Shown: piece by piece, positions 44,657-53,861 of the stretch
How the letters are laid out: each line of letters opens with the position of its first letter
How positions within the stretch are numbered: position 1 is the first letter of the stretch
From: Pelagomonas calceolata
Taxonomy: Eukaryota; Sar; Pelagophyceae; Pelagomonadales; Pelagomonadaceae
DNA length: 64,000 nt
Assembly (NCBI GenBank): GCA_918797485.1
Contig: CAKKNE010000001.1
Location: 3,100,001-3,164,000, forward strand
Direction: 5' to 3'
The notes under the pieces: model-generated
The model's database searches: none
The model's input: the letters and a program-made list of their open reading frames with translations, nothing else
What the model was told of the DNA's origin: nothing
Made by a program: the position numbers and the translations under genes

Positions 44657-45523
44657 TCACCCCTTCCGCCGCCCGACGCCCGCCGCACGCGGCCGCCGGA
44701 ACCACCAGCGCCGCGGCGCTTTCGCGTAGCGGCCCAGCGCGGCGTCGACGCGGCGAAAGCGCCGTTTTATTTTCGCCGGTTCCACGTCGTCGGCGCAGGC
44801 CGGGGTCGAGCAATAGAGCGAGGACACGGTGTCGTCGCGCGCGAGGCCCCGCGCCATCCCACCCGTCGTGTCGCGCTCCGTGAGCGGCTCGTAGACCTCG
44901 CTCTTGGTCTTGACGCGGACCTTCTCCAATTTCAGGGACGGGAGCGGCTCGCTCGGCAGTTTTGGCAACCCCGGCTTCGGCGGCACGGGCCGCAGACCGC
45001 TGGCCCCCACGGGCGGCGCGGGAGCCGGCGGCGGGTGCGCGTCTTCCGTCGGAAACTTCAACCCTTTGGCGACGGGCGGCCGGTTGAGCTTGACGACGGG
45101 GCGCTCGTTCGCCGGCTTCGGCGGTAATAATCCTTCGGCGAGGGGCCCGAGCCACGAGGCCCTGTCGCCCAATGTAATATTGGAGAAGGAGTCCTGGTCG
45201 CGCCGCGCCGCCGCGACGCGCTTCAGCTCGCGATCCACATCATCGAAGCCGAAGGCGGAGAACTGGCGCCGCAGCTTGGCCAATTGTAACGCTTTGAGGA
45301 GCTCCTTCTTGCGCAGGCGCTTGCGCTGGGTGTCCTCGGTCTGGCGCTCGGTCTGGCGGCGCTTCGCCTCGTCGACGCGGCGCTGGATGTCGAAGGGCAG
45401 GTCCTGGGGCACGTTCGGCGGCTCGGCGCGTATGATTGTTCTTGGTCGTCGTGAGGGCGTCGCGACGCTTGCGACGAGGCTCTGTCCGACGGCGAACACC
45501 AATGCGAGCACATATCGTGGCAT
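44657..45523 (-). CDS. Presequence-bearing coiled-coil protein, unknown
   Basis: 288 residues from the ATG at 45523: MPRYVLALVFAVGQSLVASV is a signal peptide, followed by ATPSRRPRTIIRAEPP, a plastid-type transit region. A charged helix (RRVDEAKRRQTERQTEDTQR) leads to a body with Pro-rich linkers (PPPAPAPPVGASGLRPVPP) and a basic C-terminus (KAPRRWWFRRPRAAG). Two Cys (YCSTPACADD) may pair. No family recognised. The open frame extends 87 codons upstream but lacks protein character. A partial CTAGTGTGTTAC motif lies at 45678-45692. Confidence 0.65.
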   Translation of the reverse strand: MPRYVLALVFAVGQSLVASVATPSRRPRTIIRAEPPNVPQDLPFDIQRRVDEAKRRQTERQTEDTQRKRLRKKELLKALQLAKLRRQFSAFGFDDVDRELKRVAAARRDQDSFSNITLGDRASWLGPLAEGLLPPKPANERPVVKLNRPPVAKGLKFPTEDAHPPPAPAPPVGASGLRPVPPKPGLPKLPSEPLPSLKLEKVRVKTKSEVYEPLTERDTTGGMARGLARDDTVSSLYCSTPACADDVEPAKIKRRFRRVDAALGRYAKAPRRWWFRRPRAAGVGRRKG

Positions 45524-45895
45524 CTCTGCTTTTGGGCGACACGACGGCAGCTGTAGTGTCGCTGCACGTATCGCGGCAACTTTAGGCAGGCGCTGAGCGA
45601 GCCCCAGCGATATTTGATGTCTATTCCAGCCCAGTCTAGCAGTTGCACGTACGAGCACGCCCCAACGTGGCTTAGCGTAGTAACACACTAGATTTTGCCT
45701 CGAGGACTCATTGGACCCGTACAGCTGCATAAGCACGTGTTGAGTGTGCTCAGCAGCTAAGTGATACCCCTGAATACGCAGCATCGAGCTCTTGTCACGA
45801 AAAGCCTGCCGCGCGCCACCCAGTGGCCACAGTGCAGCCTACACCTGCTAGACAGCCCCGACGCCGTCGCCGCGACGCGAGGTAAGAAGTGATCG

Positions 45896-46546
45896 ATGGC
45901 CAACCGCGGCCGCCCCGCGCCGTCAGTACGAGAAGTAGCAGGATGGATCGTCGCCAGCGTGCTACTAATAGCCCTCTTCGCCCAGCGCACGCAGCCCTGC
46001 CCCTACGTCTGGCACGGCGGCGCGCCGAGCGGCGAGCCGCGCGGCAGCTGCTGGGTAGGGAACGACGGCTACGCCATGTGCACGCCGTCTCTCGCCATCG
46101 ATCTAGTGATAGAGTCGGGCGACGACGCCGTCGTGCTCGTGAGGCGCGGCGATAATGGCAAGTACGCGACGATGGGCGGTTTTGTCGACGTGGGAGAGGA
46201 CCCGCGCGACGCCGTGGCGCGCGAGCTGCGCGAGGAGACGGCGCTGGAGCTCGCGGCGCCTCCCCTCTTGCTTGGTGTGTTCGGGGACCCGCGGCGCGAC
46301 CCGCGGCGGCACACCGTATCCGCCGTGTACGTCGCGCGGACAGTTGGAAAGCCGCATCCTGGGAGTGATGCGCGCGCCGTTGTGAAGGTGCCCGTGGCGA
46401 AGCTGCGCGGCCTCGACTACGCCTTCGACCACGCTGCCATTATCGAGGACTACCTGGTGTGGAGGAGGCGCGCGCGGGGCACGTTCCCGCGCGACGCGGA
46501 GCCGTTCCGCGGGGGGGCGCCGGTCAGTCGGGACTCGTGTACTTGA
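45896..46546 (+). CDS. Nudix hydrolase with N-terminal membrane anchor
   Basis: 216 residues. An N-terminal hydrophobic segment (VAGWIVASVLLIALFA) suggests a signal anchor. The Nudix box is GFVDVGEDPRDAVARELREE followed by TALEL, matching Gx5Ex7REUxEExGU except that Ala replaces the second Gly. It would hydrolyse a nucleoside diphosphate linked to another moiety; the substrate is not predictable. Four Cys in the extra N-terminal part (QPCPYVWHGG, GSCWVGN, YAMCTPS) and the anchor fit a lumenal or extracytosolic enzyme. Confidence 0.88.
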   Translation: MANRGRPAPSVREVAGWIVASVLLIALFAQRTQPCPYVWHGGAPSGEPRGSCWVGNDGYAMCTPSLAIDLVIESGDDAVVLVRRGDNGKYATMGGFVDVGEDPRDAVARELREETALELAAPPLLLGVFGDPRRDPRRHTVSAVYVARTVGKPHPGSDARAVVKVPVAKLRGLDYAFDHAAIIEDYLVWRRRARGTFPRDAEPFRGGAPVSRDSCT

Positions 46547-46694
46547 GTCAACGTCGCGTTGATGGCGTTGAGCAATCATGTACTTGAGGGATTATACTAC
46601 CCCTCCACGCCGTCGAGCAAACGTCTCGCGTATGTAAGTTTGTGGTGTTTTATCTTATCATATTACACATGACCCCAGAGAGGGAGAAGAGAGC

Positions 46695-47252
46695 CTAGGA
46701 GAAGCCCGTGCAGCCGCACGCCGGCAGGCCGCACTCGTCGCCGCCGTCCTCGTCGAGCCGCTTCTCGCCCACCACCACCGACCCGTCGCGCGACGTCGGC
46801 GAGCTGTTGGACGCGGCGGAAGACCGCCGCTTCCACGAGAGGCGCTCGGCCTTGACGCCCTTGTTCGACCTGTGTGGAAATCAACCAGAGCGTCGGGTGC
46901 CGCATCACCACGCCAGCGAGCAGGCGTCGCGGCGATGGCGTGGAGGACGACGCGATGATTCCCACACAGAGTTCGACGCGTACGAGGCCATGACCTCGCG
47001 CATCGGCGTGCCGCGCTTGACGCGCATGACCGTGATCTCGCCCGTCTTCTTGTTGTGCGCGCGCACGGTGATCATGCCGTCGTCGCCGGATGATGGCGCC
47101 GCCGCGGACGGCCGTTTGCTCGTCGACGTCACGGAGTTCGTGCTGCTCGTCACGGAGTTCTTGCTGTCGTTCGTCGGCACGCGCGCCGGGCGGAAGCTCA
47201 GCTCCGACATCGATTTCAGCTTTTCGGAGCCTCCTGTCTCGTAATGATGCAC
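46695..47252 (-). CDS. SUMO-like (Rad60-SLD-type) protein interrupted by an introner
   Basis: Exons 47252-46978 and 46869-46695, 149 residues after splicing. A Ser/Thr-rich leader is followed by a ubiquitin-like fold: ITVRAHNKKTGEITVMRVKR, GTPMREVMASYASNKGVKAE, RLSW. It matches the first beta strands, helix and following strand of SUMO/Rad60-SLD domains. A Ser-rich insert follows, then VVGEKRLDEDGGDECGLPAC. There is no C-terminal Gly-Gly, so it is unlikely to be conjugated like SUMO. Without removal of the introner the frame ends 12 residues into it. The start is at the ATG (MHHYETGGSEK). Confidence 0.72.
46870..46977 (-). mobile_element. Introner C (108-bp transposon-like intron)
   Basis: Minus strand: starts with the duplicate GTCGAAC, then the element CTGTGTGGGAATCA ... 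TGATTTCCACACAG, then the second GTCGAAC. The duplication is seven of eight bases. Splicing GC/GTCGAAC to CAG/GTCGAACAAGG restores YASNKGVKAE. Inner sequence aligns with introner B on the opposite strand (GATGGCGTGGAGG on plus). Terminal repeats differ at one base. Confidence 0.88.
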
Positions 47253-47617
47253 GGATGCGGACGTTACGAGCGCTTTCAGAGCGTTCGGCCAGGTGCGGTT
47301 TCAAAGAGGATATGAATCGGTTGCGCTTCGCCGCAGCGCGGAATCGCAGCGCGTGGGTCGGTGGTGCTGCCTCAAGGAACAAACAGGCCAAGATCCCCTA
47401 CAGCGCGGCTCAAAAGCTGCCAACCAATCAATTGGGCTGCGCCGAACCCGTTTTGCGGGCCTTTTGATAGGCCACGGTCTTGAAAGGTATTTCGTCGCTC
47501 CTGGTTCGGGACGGAGGCCTCTCTACGCACGCCGACCCCTTCGAGAACGGAAAACCCGTGGCCTCCAAAAAACGCGAGATCCCAGACCCAGCTTTTGCGC
47601 ATGAGAATCGGCTGAAG
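47253..47617. other. Divergent intergenic region
   Basis: About 365 bp between the SUMO-like gene and aconitase; no supported gene and no clear motif copy. Confidence 0.5.
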
Positions 47618-50600
47618 ATGTTACGAGGTAGTGCTACGCGCGCTGCGCGCGGCGCCAGACTAGCTCTGGCACCGCGCGCGCGCGCCCTTTCCGCGTTTCG
47701 AGACGCGTACTTGGTATACACCAGTGCATAGAAGGGCAGAAGACCGGGGTTTTGCGGGGCTCAGACGTTACCCGACGGCGCGCGCGCGCTCGCGCTCGAC
47801 CGCCGCCGCCCGCGCGCCGCCGCCAAGCCCGGAAACGGCATCAATGGCTCACTTTTTGGTAAACGCAGGCCCACGTCGAGGAGCGCGAGCAGGTCGGCAT
47901 CGTGCCCAAGCCGTTAGATGCCGCGCAGACCGCGGCGCTCGTCGAGCAGCTGAAACAGCCCGAGGACCCGCCCGAGTTCCTTTTAGAACTACTCAAGGAG
48001 CGCGTCCCGCCGGGCGTCGACGAGGCCGCGTACGTCAAAGCTTCGTTTTTAGCCGCTCTGGTCAAAGGCGACGTCAAGTCGCCGTTAGTCGATGCCAAAG
48101 AAGCTATGAGGTTATTAGGCACCATGCAGGGCGGCTACAACGTGGCCGCGTTAGTCGAAGGGCTAGAATTAGATGGAGAATTAGCCCAGATCGCCGCGGA
48201 CGCCCTCAAAACAACAACTTTAGTCTTCGACGCGTTCCACGACGTCGAGCAGCTCGCCCAAGCCGGCAACGCGAAGGCAAGGGAGGTCATGGAGTCCTGG
48301 GCGAACGCGGAGTGGTTTACCGGAAGAGAACCCTTACAAGAGAAGATCACGGTCACGGTCTTCAAGGTCACGGGAGAAACGAACACCGACGACTTGTCAC
48401 CCGCGCCGGACGCCTGGTCGCGGCCGGACATCCCCTTGCATGCCTTGGCCATGCTCAAGAACCCCAGGGACGGCATCGACCACGACGACGTCGCGGGGCA
48501 AATTGCGGGACTCAAGGAGCAGGGTTTTCCGTTAGCGTACGTCGGCGACGTCGTCGGTACCGGTAGTTCGCGCAAGTCGGCCACCAATAGCGTGCTGTGG
48601 TACATGGGCGACGACGTGCGGGGCCCGCGTCCCTTTCATCTTCTGCGCGAGACGAGAGGCCGAGAGAGGAGAATCGTGGCGACGACGTGCCAGCTCGACG
48701 CCATCGACGCGTGAGACAACGGCGTGCCGGGCGTCGACGCCGTCGCGGCGCGAGAGAGGCGCCATATCAACGCCACAACACACGCAGGTCCCCTGCGTCC
48801 CGAACAAGCGCGCCGGCTCCGTCTGCATCGGCGGCAAGATCGCGCCCATCTTCTTCAACACGATGGAGGACGCGGGCGCGTTGCCGCTCGAGATGGACGT
48901 GACGCAGATGAACATGGGCGACGTGATTGACGTCTACCCGTTTGAAGGTGTGGCGAAGCGCCACGGCACGGACGAAGTGCTCGCGGAGTTCTCCATGAAG
49001 ACGAACGTCATCCAGGACGAAGTCAGGGCGGGTGGTCGGATTCCCCTGATCATCGGGCGAGGGCTGACGGCGAAGGCTCGGGCTTCTCTCGGTATGGAGC
49101 CGTCTACGGTGTTTCAAGTTCCTGGTTCTCCGGAAGCGCCTCCTGGTTATACCTTAGCGCAGAAGATGGTCGGACGAGCTTGTGGTGTGGATGGTGTTGC
49201 GCCTGGGGTCTATTGCGAGCCGCTCATGACCACCGTCGGCTCGCAAGACACGACGGGCCCGATGACGCGCGACGAACTCAAGGACCTCGCGTGCCTCGGC
49301 TTCTCGGCAGACTTGGTGATGCAGTCCTTCTGCCACACGGCGGCCTACCCCAAGCCCGTGGACGTGGTCACGCATGCGACGTTACCGGACTTCATCCGGA
49401 CGAGGGGTGGCGTTTCCCTCCGACCGGGCGACGGCATCATCCACTCCTGGCTCAACCGCATGCTGTTACCTGATACCGTAGGTACAGGAGGGGACTCGCA
49501 CACGCGCTTCCCGGTCGGCATCTCCTTCCCGGCCGGATCTGGTTTAGTAGCTTTTGCCGCGGCTACTGGTGTGATGCCTTTGGATATGCCCGAGTCCGTG
49601 TTGGTGCGCTTCACGGGCGACATGCAGCCGGGCATCACGTTGCGCGATCTGGTGCATGCGATTCCCCACGCGGCGATCCAGCGCGGGTTGTTAACTGTGG
49701 AAAAGCAGGGCAAGAAGAACGTCTTTTCTGGAAGGGTTCTCGAGATCGAGGGGTTGGGCCACCTCAAGTGCGAGCAGGCCTTCGAGCTGTCGGACGCGTC
49801 TGCCGAAAGGTCCGCGGCCGGCTGCTCCATCAAGCTCGACCCTGAGCCGGTGTGTGAATACCTGCGGAGCAACATCGTCATGCTCAAGTGGATGGTCGCC
49901 GAGGGGTATGGGGACGCGCGGACCTTACAACGCCGCGTCGCGCGCATGGAGCAGTTCCTCGAGAACCCGGAGCTGCTGGAGGCCGATGCCAACGCGGAGT
50001 ACGCCGAAGTCATCGAAATTGATCTCAATGAAATCAAGGAGCCGATCCTCTGCGCGCCGAATGATCCGGACGACGCGCGGACGTTGTCGGACGTCGCCGG
50101 GACGAAGATCGACGAGGTCTTCCTCGGGTCGTGCATGACGAACATCGGCCACTTCCGGGCGGCCGGGAAGTTGCTTGACGCCGATGGCGGTGTCACGCCG
50201 ACGCGACTGTGGATCTCGCCCCCTACTAGGATGGACGCCGCGCAGCTCACCGAAGAAGGATATTATTCTATATTTGGCAAGGCCGGCGCGCGCATGGAGA
50301 TGCCCGGATGCTCGCTGTGCATGGGCAACCAGGCGCGCGTGGCCGATGCCGCGACGGTCGTGTCTACATCAACTAGAAACTTCCCGAACCGCCTGGGCAA
50401 GGGCGCGAACGTCTACCTGGCGTCGGCCGAATTGGCCGCGGTCGCGGCCCTGAAGGGCGAGCTGCCCACGCCCCAGGAGTACCTGGACGCGATGAAGACG
50501 ATCGACCCGACGGCCGCGGACACGTACCGCTACCTCAACTTCGACCAGCTGCCCGAGTTCACCGAGGCCGCGGACTTCGCCCTTGATGCCGAGGCGGAGG

Positions 50601-50626
50601 ACGAGGCCAAGGCCATCGCGGCCTAG
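47618..50626 (+). CDS. acnB: Aconitate hydratase B (bacterial-type), mitochondrial
   Basis: Three exons: 47618-47713, 47869-48615 and 48788-50626; 893 residues, against about 865 in bacteria. Exon 1 encodes a presequence ([20 protein letters not shown]) and joins FRDAYL to [18 protein letters not shown], exactly the AcnB start pattern. It has [82 protein letters not shown] and [14 protein letters not shown], the last two holding the iron-sulfur Cys ligands. It isomerises citrate and isocitrate in the TCA cycle. AcnB is bacterial in origin; some algae have it in place of the usual eukaryotic enzyme. Confidence 0.97.
47714..47868 (+). other. Aconitase intron 1
   Basis: 155-bp GT-AG intron (GTATACACC ... 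AAACGCAG), phase 0, separating presequence from enzyme. It contains GCGC-rich sequence, with no introner ends and no target duplication. Confidence 0.8.
48616..48787 (+). other. Aconitase intron 2
   Basis: 172-bp GT-AG intron (GTGCGGGG ... CACGCAG), phase 0; joining gives [15 protein letters not shown], as in bacterial AcnB. No clear terminal repeats, but it contains the GACGCCATCGACGCG core seen in introners and a GGCGTCGACGCCGTCGCGG palindrome-like stretch. Possibly an old introner. Confidence 0.85.
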
Positions 50627-50723
50627 GTCCTGTGCAGTCCCTCTCACCCCTTCCCCGCTCCCCCACATAAATCATCGTATATACTATCTAGCCGCTGTGG
50701 ACCTTCATCGTAGAATTACGCAT

Positions 50724-51107
50724 CTAGCGCTGCCGCAGTGCGAGACGTTTAGCTGCGATTTTCTTCTCGAGCTCCGCGCATCTGTCTTCCGCAATCATTC
50801 TCTTTATTTTCCAATTCAGGGCGTCTTCTCTCATACTATCCACACGCCTTTGTAAACGTGCTTTCTCCTTCTTGCACGATGCACGGAACTTAGCGCCGAA
50901 CTGGCGCGACGCCTCCCGCTTCGTCTTCTTGCAACAGATCCGGTCGCAAGGTGATTCCGGGTAATAATCAGGCGCCATGGCTTCTATTGTTTCGTCGTCT
51001 CCTAGCAAAAGTGCTAGCCAAAGTGGCCTAGTGCTATCCACGCGGCGCTTCTTGGGCGGCTTGCCCGCGAGGCCCGAGGCCTCGCGCGCGGCCTCGCTGG
51101 ACGACAT
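50724..51107 (-). CDS. Small coiled-coil protein, unknown
   Basis: 127 residues from the ATG at 51107 (MSSSEAAREASGLAGK). It has a basic patch (KPPKKRRVDS, a possible nuclear localisation signal), then WLALLLGDDETIEAMAPDYY, a Cys group (CDRICCKKTK) and a C-terminal coiled coil (LQRRVDSMREDALNWKIKRM). Possibly bZIP-related: RREASRQ-like basic region before the coil, but too degenerate to call. Convergent with aconitase. Confidence 0.5.
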   Translation of the reverse strand: MSSSEAAREASGLAGKPPKKRRVDSTRPLWLALLLGDDETIEAMAPDYYPESPCDRICCKKTKREASRQFGAKFRASCKKEKARLQRRVDSMREDALNWKIKRMIAEDRCAELEKKIAAKRLALRQR

Positions 51108-52578
51108 CACTGGAGTTGTTGCCTGGCGCAAGGTACCGTCTCACGCGCGGCGCTCTCTGGTTCGTGACCGCTTAAGTACTCTCTCTCTCTGGTTTGTTGG
51201 CAATTTGCTTGCTGCAAGCAAAGTGTGAGCCGTAGTCTCGGCGACAGTCTCGCGTATGGCCTCTCGTTCTGTCGTTCGTGCGTGTATTTGTGCGACGCGT
51301 GAACGCCGACGCGGGCCGGAACGTCGGTCGTGTCGAGCTTTGTTACTTTGTGGAGGCTGTCTGGCAGAGCACAAAGACAAGACAATAATGTGCCCGTGTG
51401 CGGGTTGGGGCGGCGCCTAACGAGGCTGTTCGCGAGCGAAAGGAGGTCTAGGATCGTGTATAGGCGGCTTGTGCGAATGGAGGAGTGCGCGTGTGTGGGA
51501 CGTCGCCGCGCTAGACCGGCGCGTAGAGCACACGTCGAGGGCGCACCGTGAGGAGGAGCGTCTGGGTATCGGTCCTAGATTTCAACTGCGTCGTAGACCC
51601 AACTTAGTGCAGCGTGCGCCCCCACTCCCGTCTATGGTGTGCGAATCGGTAAAGGGCGGAAAGTCTTTGGCCCAGCCCCGTGCGAGCGCAGCGAGCCTTC
51701 GGCTGGATGTTGCTAAAGGGTAACGTACTAGGATGCCATAGGCCGCAGCGTCGAAGCCAATGTCACACACAGGACCTGGACTTGTTCGTCATCCGATCTC
51801 GACGAACACGGCTTCGTCAGAACAACCTTCAGTCATCACGCGGTACAGCACGCTTGCGCCAGATGCTGCGTATGCGAGCAGTGGTGAAGAAACCTCGTTG
51901 GCCTCATTCGAGATTTTTTCGGCCGCCGCAGGGCTGCGCGCGGTCCGAAACCGCCGGCACGACCAGTCCACGACTCAAGGCTGTGCGTAGTCCACCGCAG
52001 TGCTCCCGCGCGCCACCTGACGCGTTGCTTTGCCGCGACGCGCCGAAACCGATTTTTACGGGGAATATACCGTCTTTGAGCGCTCAGAACTCTCCGCGTA
52101 CCGCTTCACAGCGCGTCAGATCAATAGCGCATAGTGCCAAGGTTGTAATCTTTGCGTGCGCGCAGCCACGCCCTCTAACTTTGTCCAGGTGGAGCGCATA
52201 TTTCGGGCACGCACCGCGCTCCACTGGCGGCCTATGGCATCCTAGTACGTTACCCTTTAGCAACATCCAGCCTCCGGCTCGCTGCGCTCGCACGGGGCTG
52301 GGAAAAAGGATTTTCGCGCGAGCTTCTTCAATACTCCCTATTTGCGACTCCAGACCACTCCGACGCCTCCGCGCGCCGCCGTGCCTTATCCCCCGGTCGA
52401 CGGTCTTCGCGGCGGGGAACGCGCGACGGGCAAATGTTGGATGGGGAGAGAGTAGTAAGCGGTCACTACTAGGCCTGGGGAAGGAGAAGAAGGCCAATAG
52501 CCGGGCGTGCGGTCAAGGAATAGTGCAGAGAGGGATAGTTAAGCGGGCGCACGCTATGGGGTTCGACGGGGGCGCCCC
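51108..52578. other. Poorly coding repeat-containing region
   Basis: About 1.5 kb. It holds a CT microsatellite (51179-51191) and a widely spaced inverted repeat (51672-52303). Long open frames exist on both strands, but they mirror the inverted repeat and lack protein character. Confidence 0.6.
51672..52303. repeat. 75-bp inverted repeats bounding a 632-bp segment
   Basis: Left arm about 51671-51746, right arm about 52230-52304; both contain GATGTTGCTAAAGGGTAACG and CTAGGATGCCATAGGCCGC. Arms differ by a small change (CCTTCGG against CCGGAGG). The enclosed segment has no recognised gene, and no target duplication was seen at the outer ends. A non-autonomous transposon or a fold-back element is possible. 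Confidence 0.75.
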
Positions 52579-52883
52579 TCACTTGGCCATGAGGGCGTCG
52601 ATTTCGGGCTTGGCCTGCAGGATGGCGTGCGTGGTGTGCTGGCTGAGGTAGCCGACCAACTGCGCGTCTGGGGACATCTCGAACGTGCTCGTGTACGGGA
52701 GGTCCTTGAGGTGGTGAAGCGCCCGATTTCCGGTGTGGCGGATTTCGCGCTTGACCAGTCGAGCCGCACTGGCGGCGCCGCGTTCACGGCTCGATTGCTT
52801 TGCACCTTGCTGTGCTGAAAAGCAGTGCATGCTTGAAGTTTCAGCGCGAACAACGCAAGGAGCGCCGTTTTGGCACGCGTCAT
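52579..52883 (-). CDS. Small plastid-type presequence protein, exon joint unresolved
   Basis: The frame starting at the ATG at 52883 reads MTRAKTALLALFALKLQACT then AFQHSKVQ, a signal peptide with a plastid-type cleavage site. A second frame carries the ordered C-terminus (ALHHLKDLPYTSTFEMSPDA, QLVGYLSQHTTHAILQAKPE, then IDALMAK and stop at 52579). A short intron, perhaps starting GTGCAAAG after HSK, would join them; I cannot fix its end. About 80 residues in total. Function unknown. Confidence 0.5.
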
Positions 52884-53062
52884 GTTGGCTGTGAAACGTG
52901 AAGAAGTCTCTGGAACGAGAATCGAAACTGTGTAACTGTTTCGCGGAACGGGCTTAAAACTGCCCGCTCTTGCTCATCTCTTGCTCATCTCGATAGGAAG
53001 AGCAAAGCGAAACTAGGCAAAAGACATCTATAGTGCCCCCCCAGGAGTCCTCTACGACGTTA

Positions 53063-53701
53063 CTACTTACCCTTCTTCCGATTCGTCCTCCGGTAGGCGC
53101 GTTCGTCGCGTTCCGATACAGCTGGAACGGGCACCGCCTGCGCCTCCGCCTCCGCTTGTGCCCCGAGCTCCCGGGCCTTGCCGCGGAACTCCGCCCGCTT
53201 CACGGTCACGAGCATCGACGACGCCATCACCAGAAAATTCAGGAGCATTGCGAAGGCCAGAGCGAGTAGAGGCGCGCAGAGCATGATGCCCGCGAAGACG
53301 CCTCTTTCATCAAAGTAGTTCTGGGTGGCGAACTTCTCCCAGCGCTTGGCGCACAACCCGTTCAGCGTCTCGGCGAGTGCCACGCACGCCGCGATGCCGA
53401 AAAACAATCCACATTGCACGGGGAAGTTCTTCCGCGTAAAAACGAACAATACCCACAAACTCAGATGCCAGAGCAGCAAACACCGAATCCAGTTCTCGCG
53501 CCAGTCCACCGCGGCTATAAACGCGGCGCACTCCTCGCGGAACGTCTGCGGCGCGCCCTTGACGTGGTCGGCGAAGATCTGGTCCTTGAGGCCCTCGACG
53601 ACGTCATTTAGCGAGGACGCGGCGGTGGCGTTCTCGTTGTCGACGTCGTCCGCTTGTGCTGCTGCCGCTATCAGCAGCAGGGCTGCTAGCGCCCTCATCA
53701 T
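53063..53701 (-). CDS. TMEM18-like nuclear-envelope membrane protein
   Basis: 212 residues. An N-terminal signal peptide (MMRALAALLLIAAAAQADD) is extra compared with the human protein. The TMEM18 domain follows: ECAAFIAAVDWRENWIRCLL, LLWHLSLWVLFVF, QCGLFFGIAACVALAETLNG, KRWEKFATQNYFDERGVFAG, IMLCAPLLALAFAMLLNF. The phrase YFD-RG-F---- with APLL is diagnostic. A basic tail (RRTNRKKGK) could be a nuclear signal. In animals TMEM18 sits in the inner nuclear membrane and is linked to body weight control; its role in algae is unknown. Confidence 0.88.
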   Translation of the reverse strand: MMRALAALLLIAAAAQADDVDNENATAASSLNDVVEGLKDQIFADHVKGAPQTFREECAAFIAAVDWRENWIRCLLLWHLSLWVLFVFTRKNFPVQCGLFFGIAACVALAETLNGLCAKRWEKFATQNYFDERGVFAGIMLCAPLLALAFAMLLNFLVMASSMLVTVKRAEFRGKARELGAQAEAEAQAVPVPAVSERDERAYRRTNRKKGK

Positions 53702-53707
53702 CTTGTA

Positions 53708-53752
53708 TGCAGCGATGCACGGAAGCAGCGATGCACGAAAGCAGCGATGCGG
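53708..53752. repeat. Three tandem copies of a 16-bp unit
   Basis: Unit GCAGCGATGCACGGAA, the last copy changed at its end; immediately upstream of the TMEM18-like start, in its 5' leader. Confidence 0.8.
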
Positions 53753-53837
53753 CAGTGCAAAGCGGAAAATGAATCAGCTGGCTACGCCGCGTACTCACTC
53801 GTCGCGTGCCAAACTCGTCGATGCCGCTTTTGCGCCA

Positions 53838-53861
53838 GCTAGCGGCCTGTAAAGACACTAG
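53838..53861 (-). promoter_or_regulatory. Split-palindrome upstream motif, copy 7
   Basis: Minus strand CTAGTGTCTTTAC, AGG, CCGCTAGC, 137 bp upstream of the TMEM18-like ATG, in the common orientation. Confidence 0.5.

Noticed and set aside
51680-52651. 323-codon plus-strand frame
   Set aside because: Its start and middle are readings of the two inverted repeat arms; no protein-like domain.
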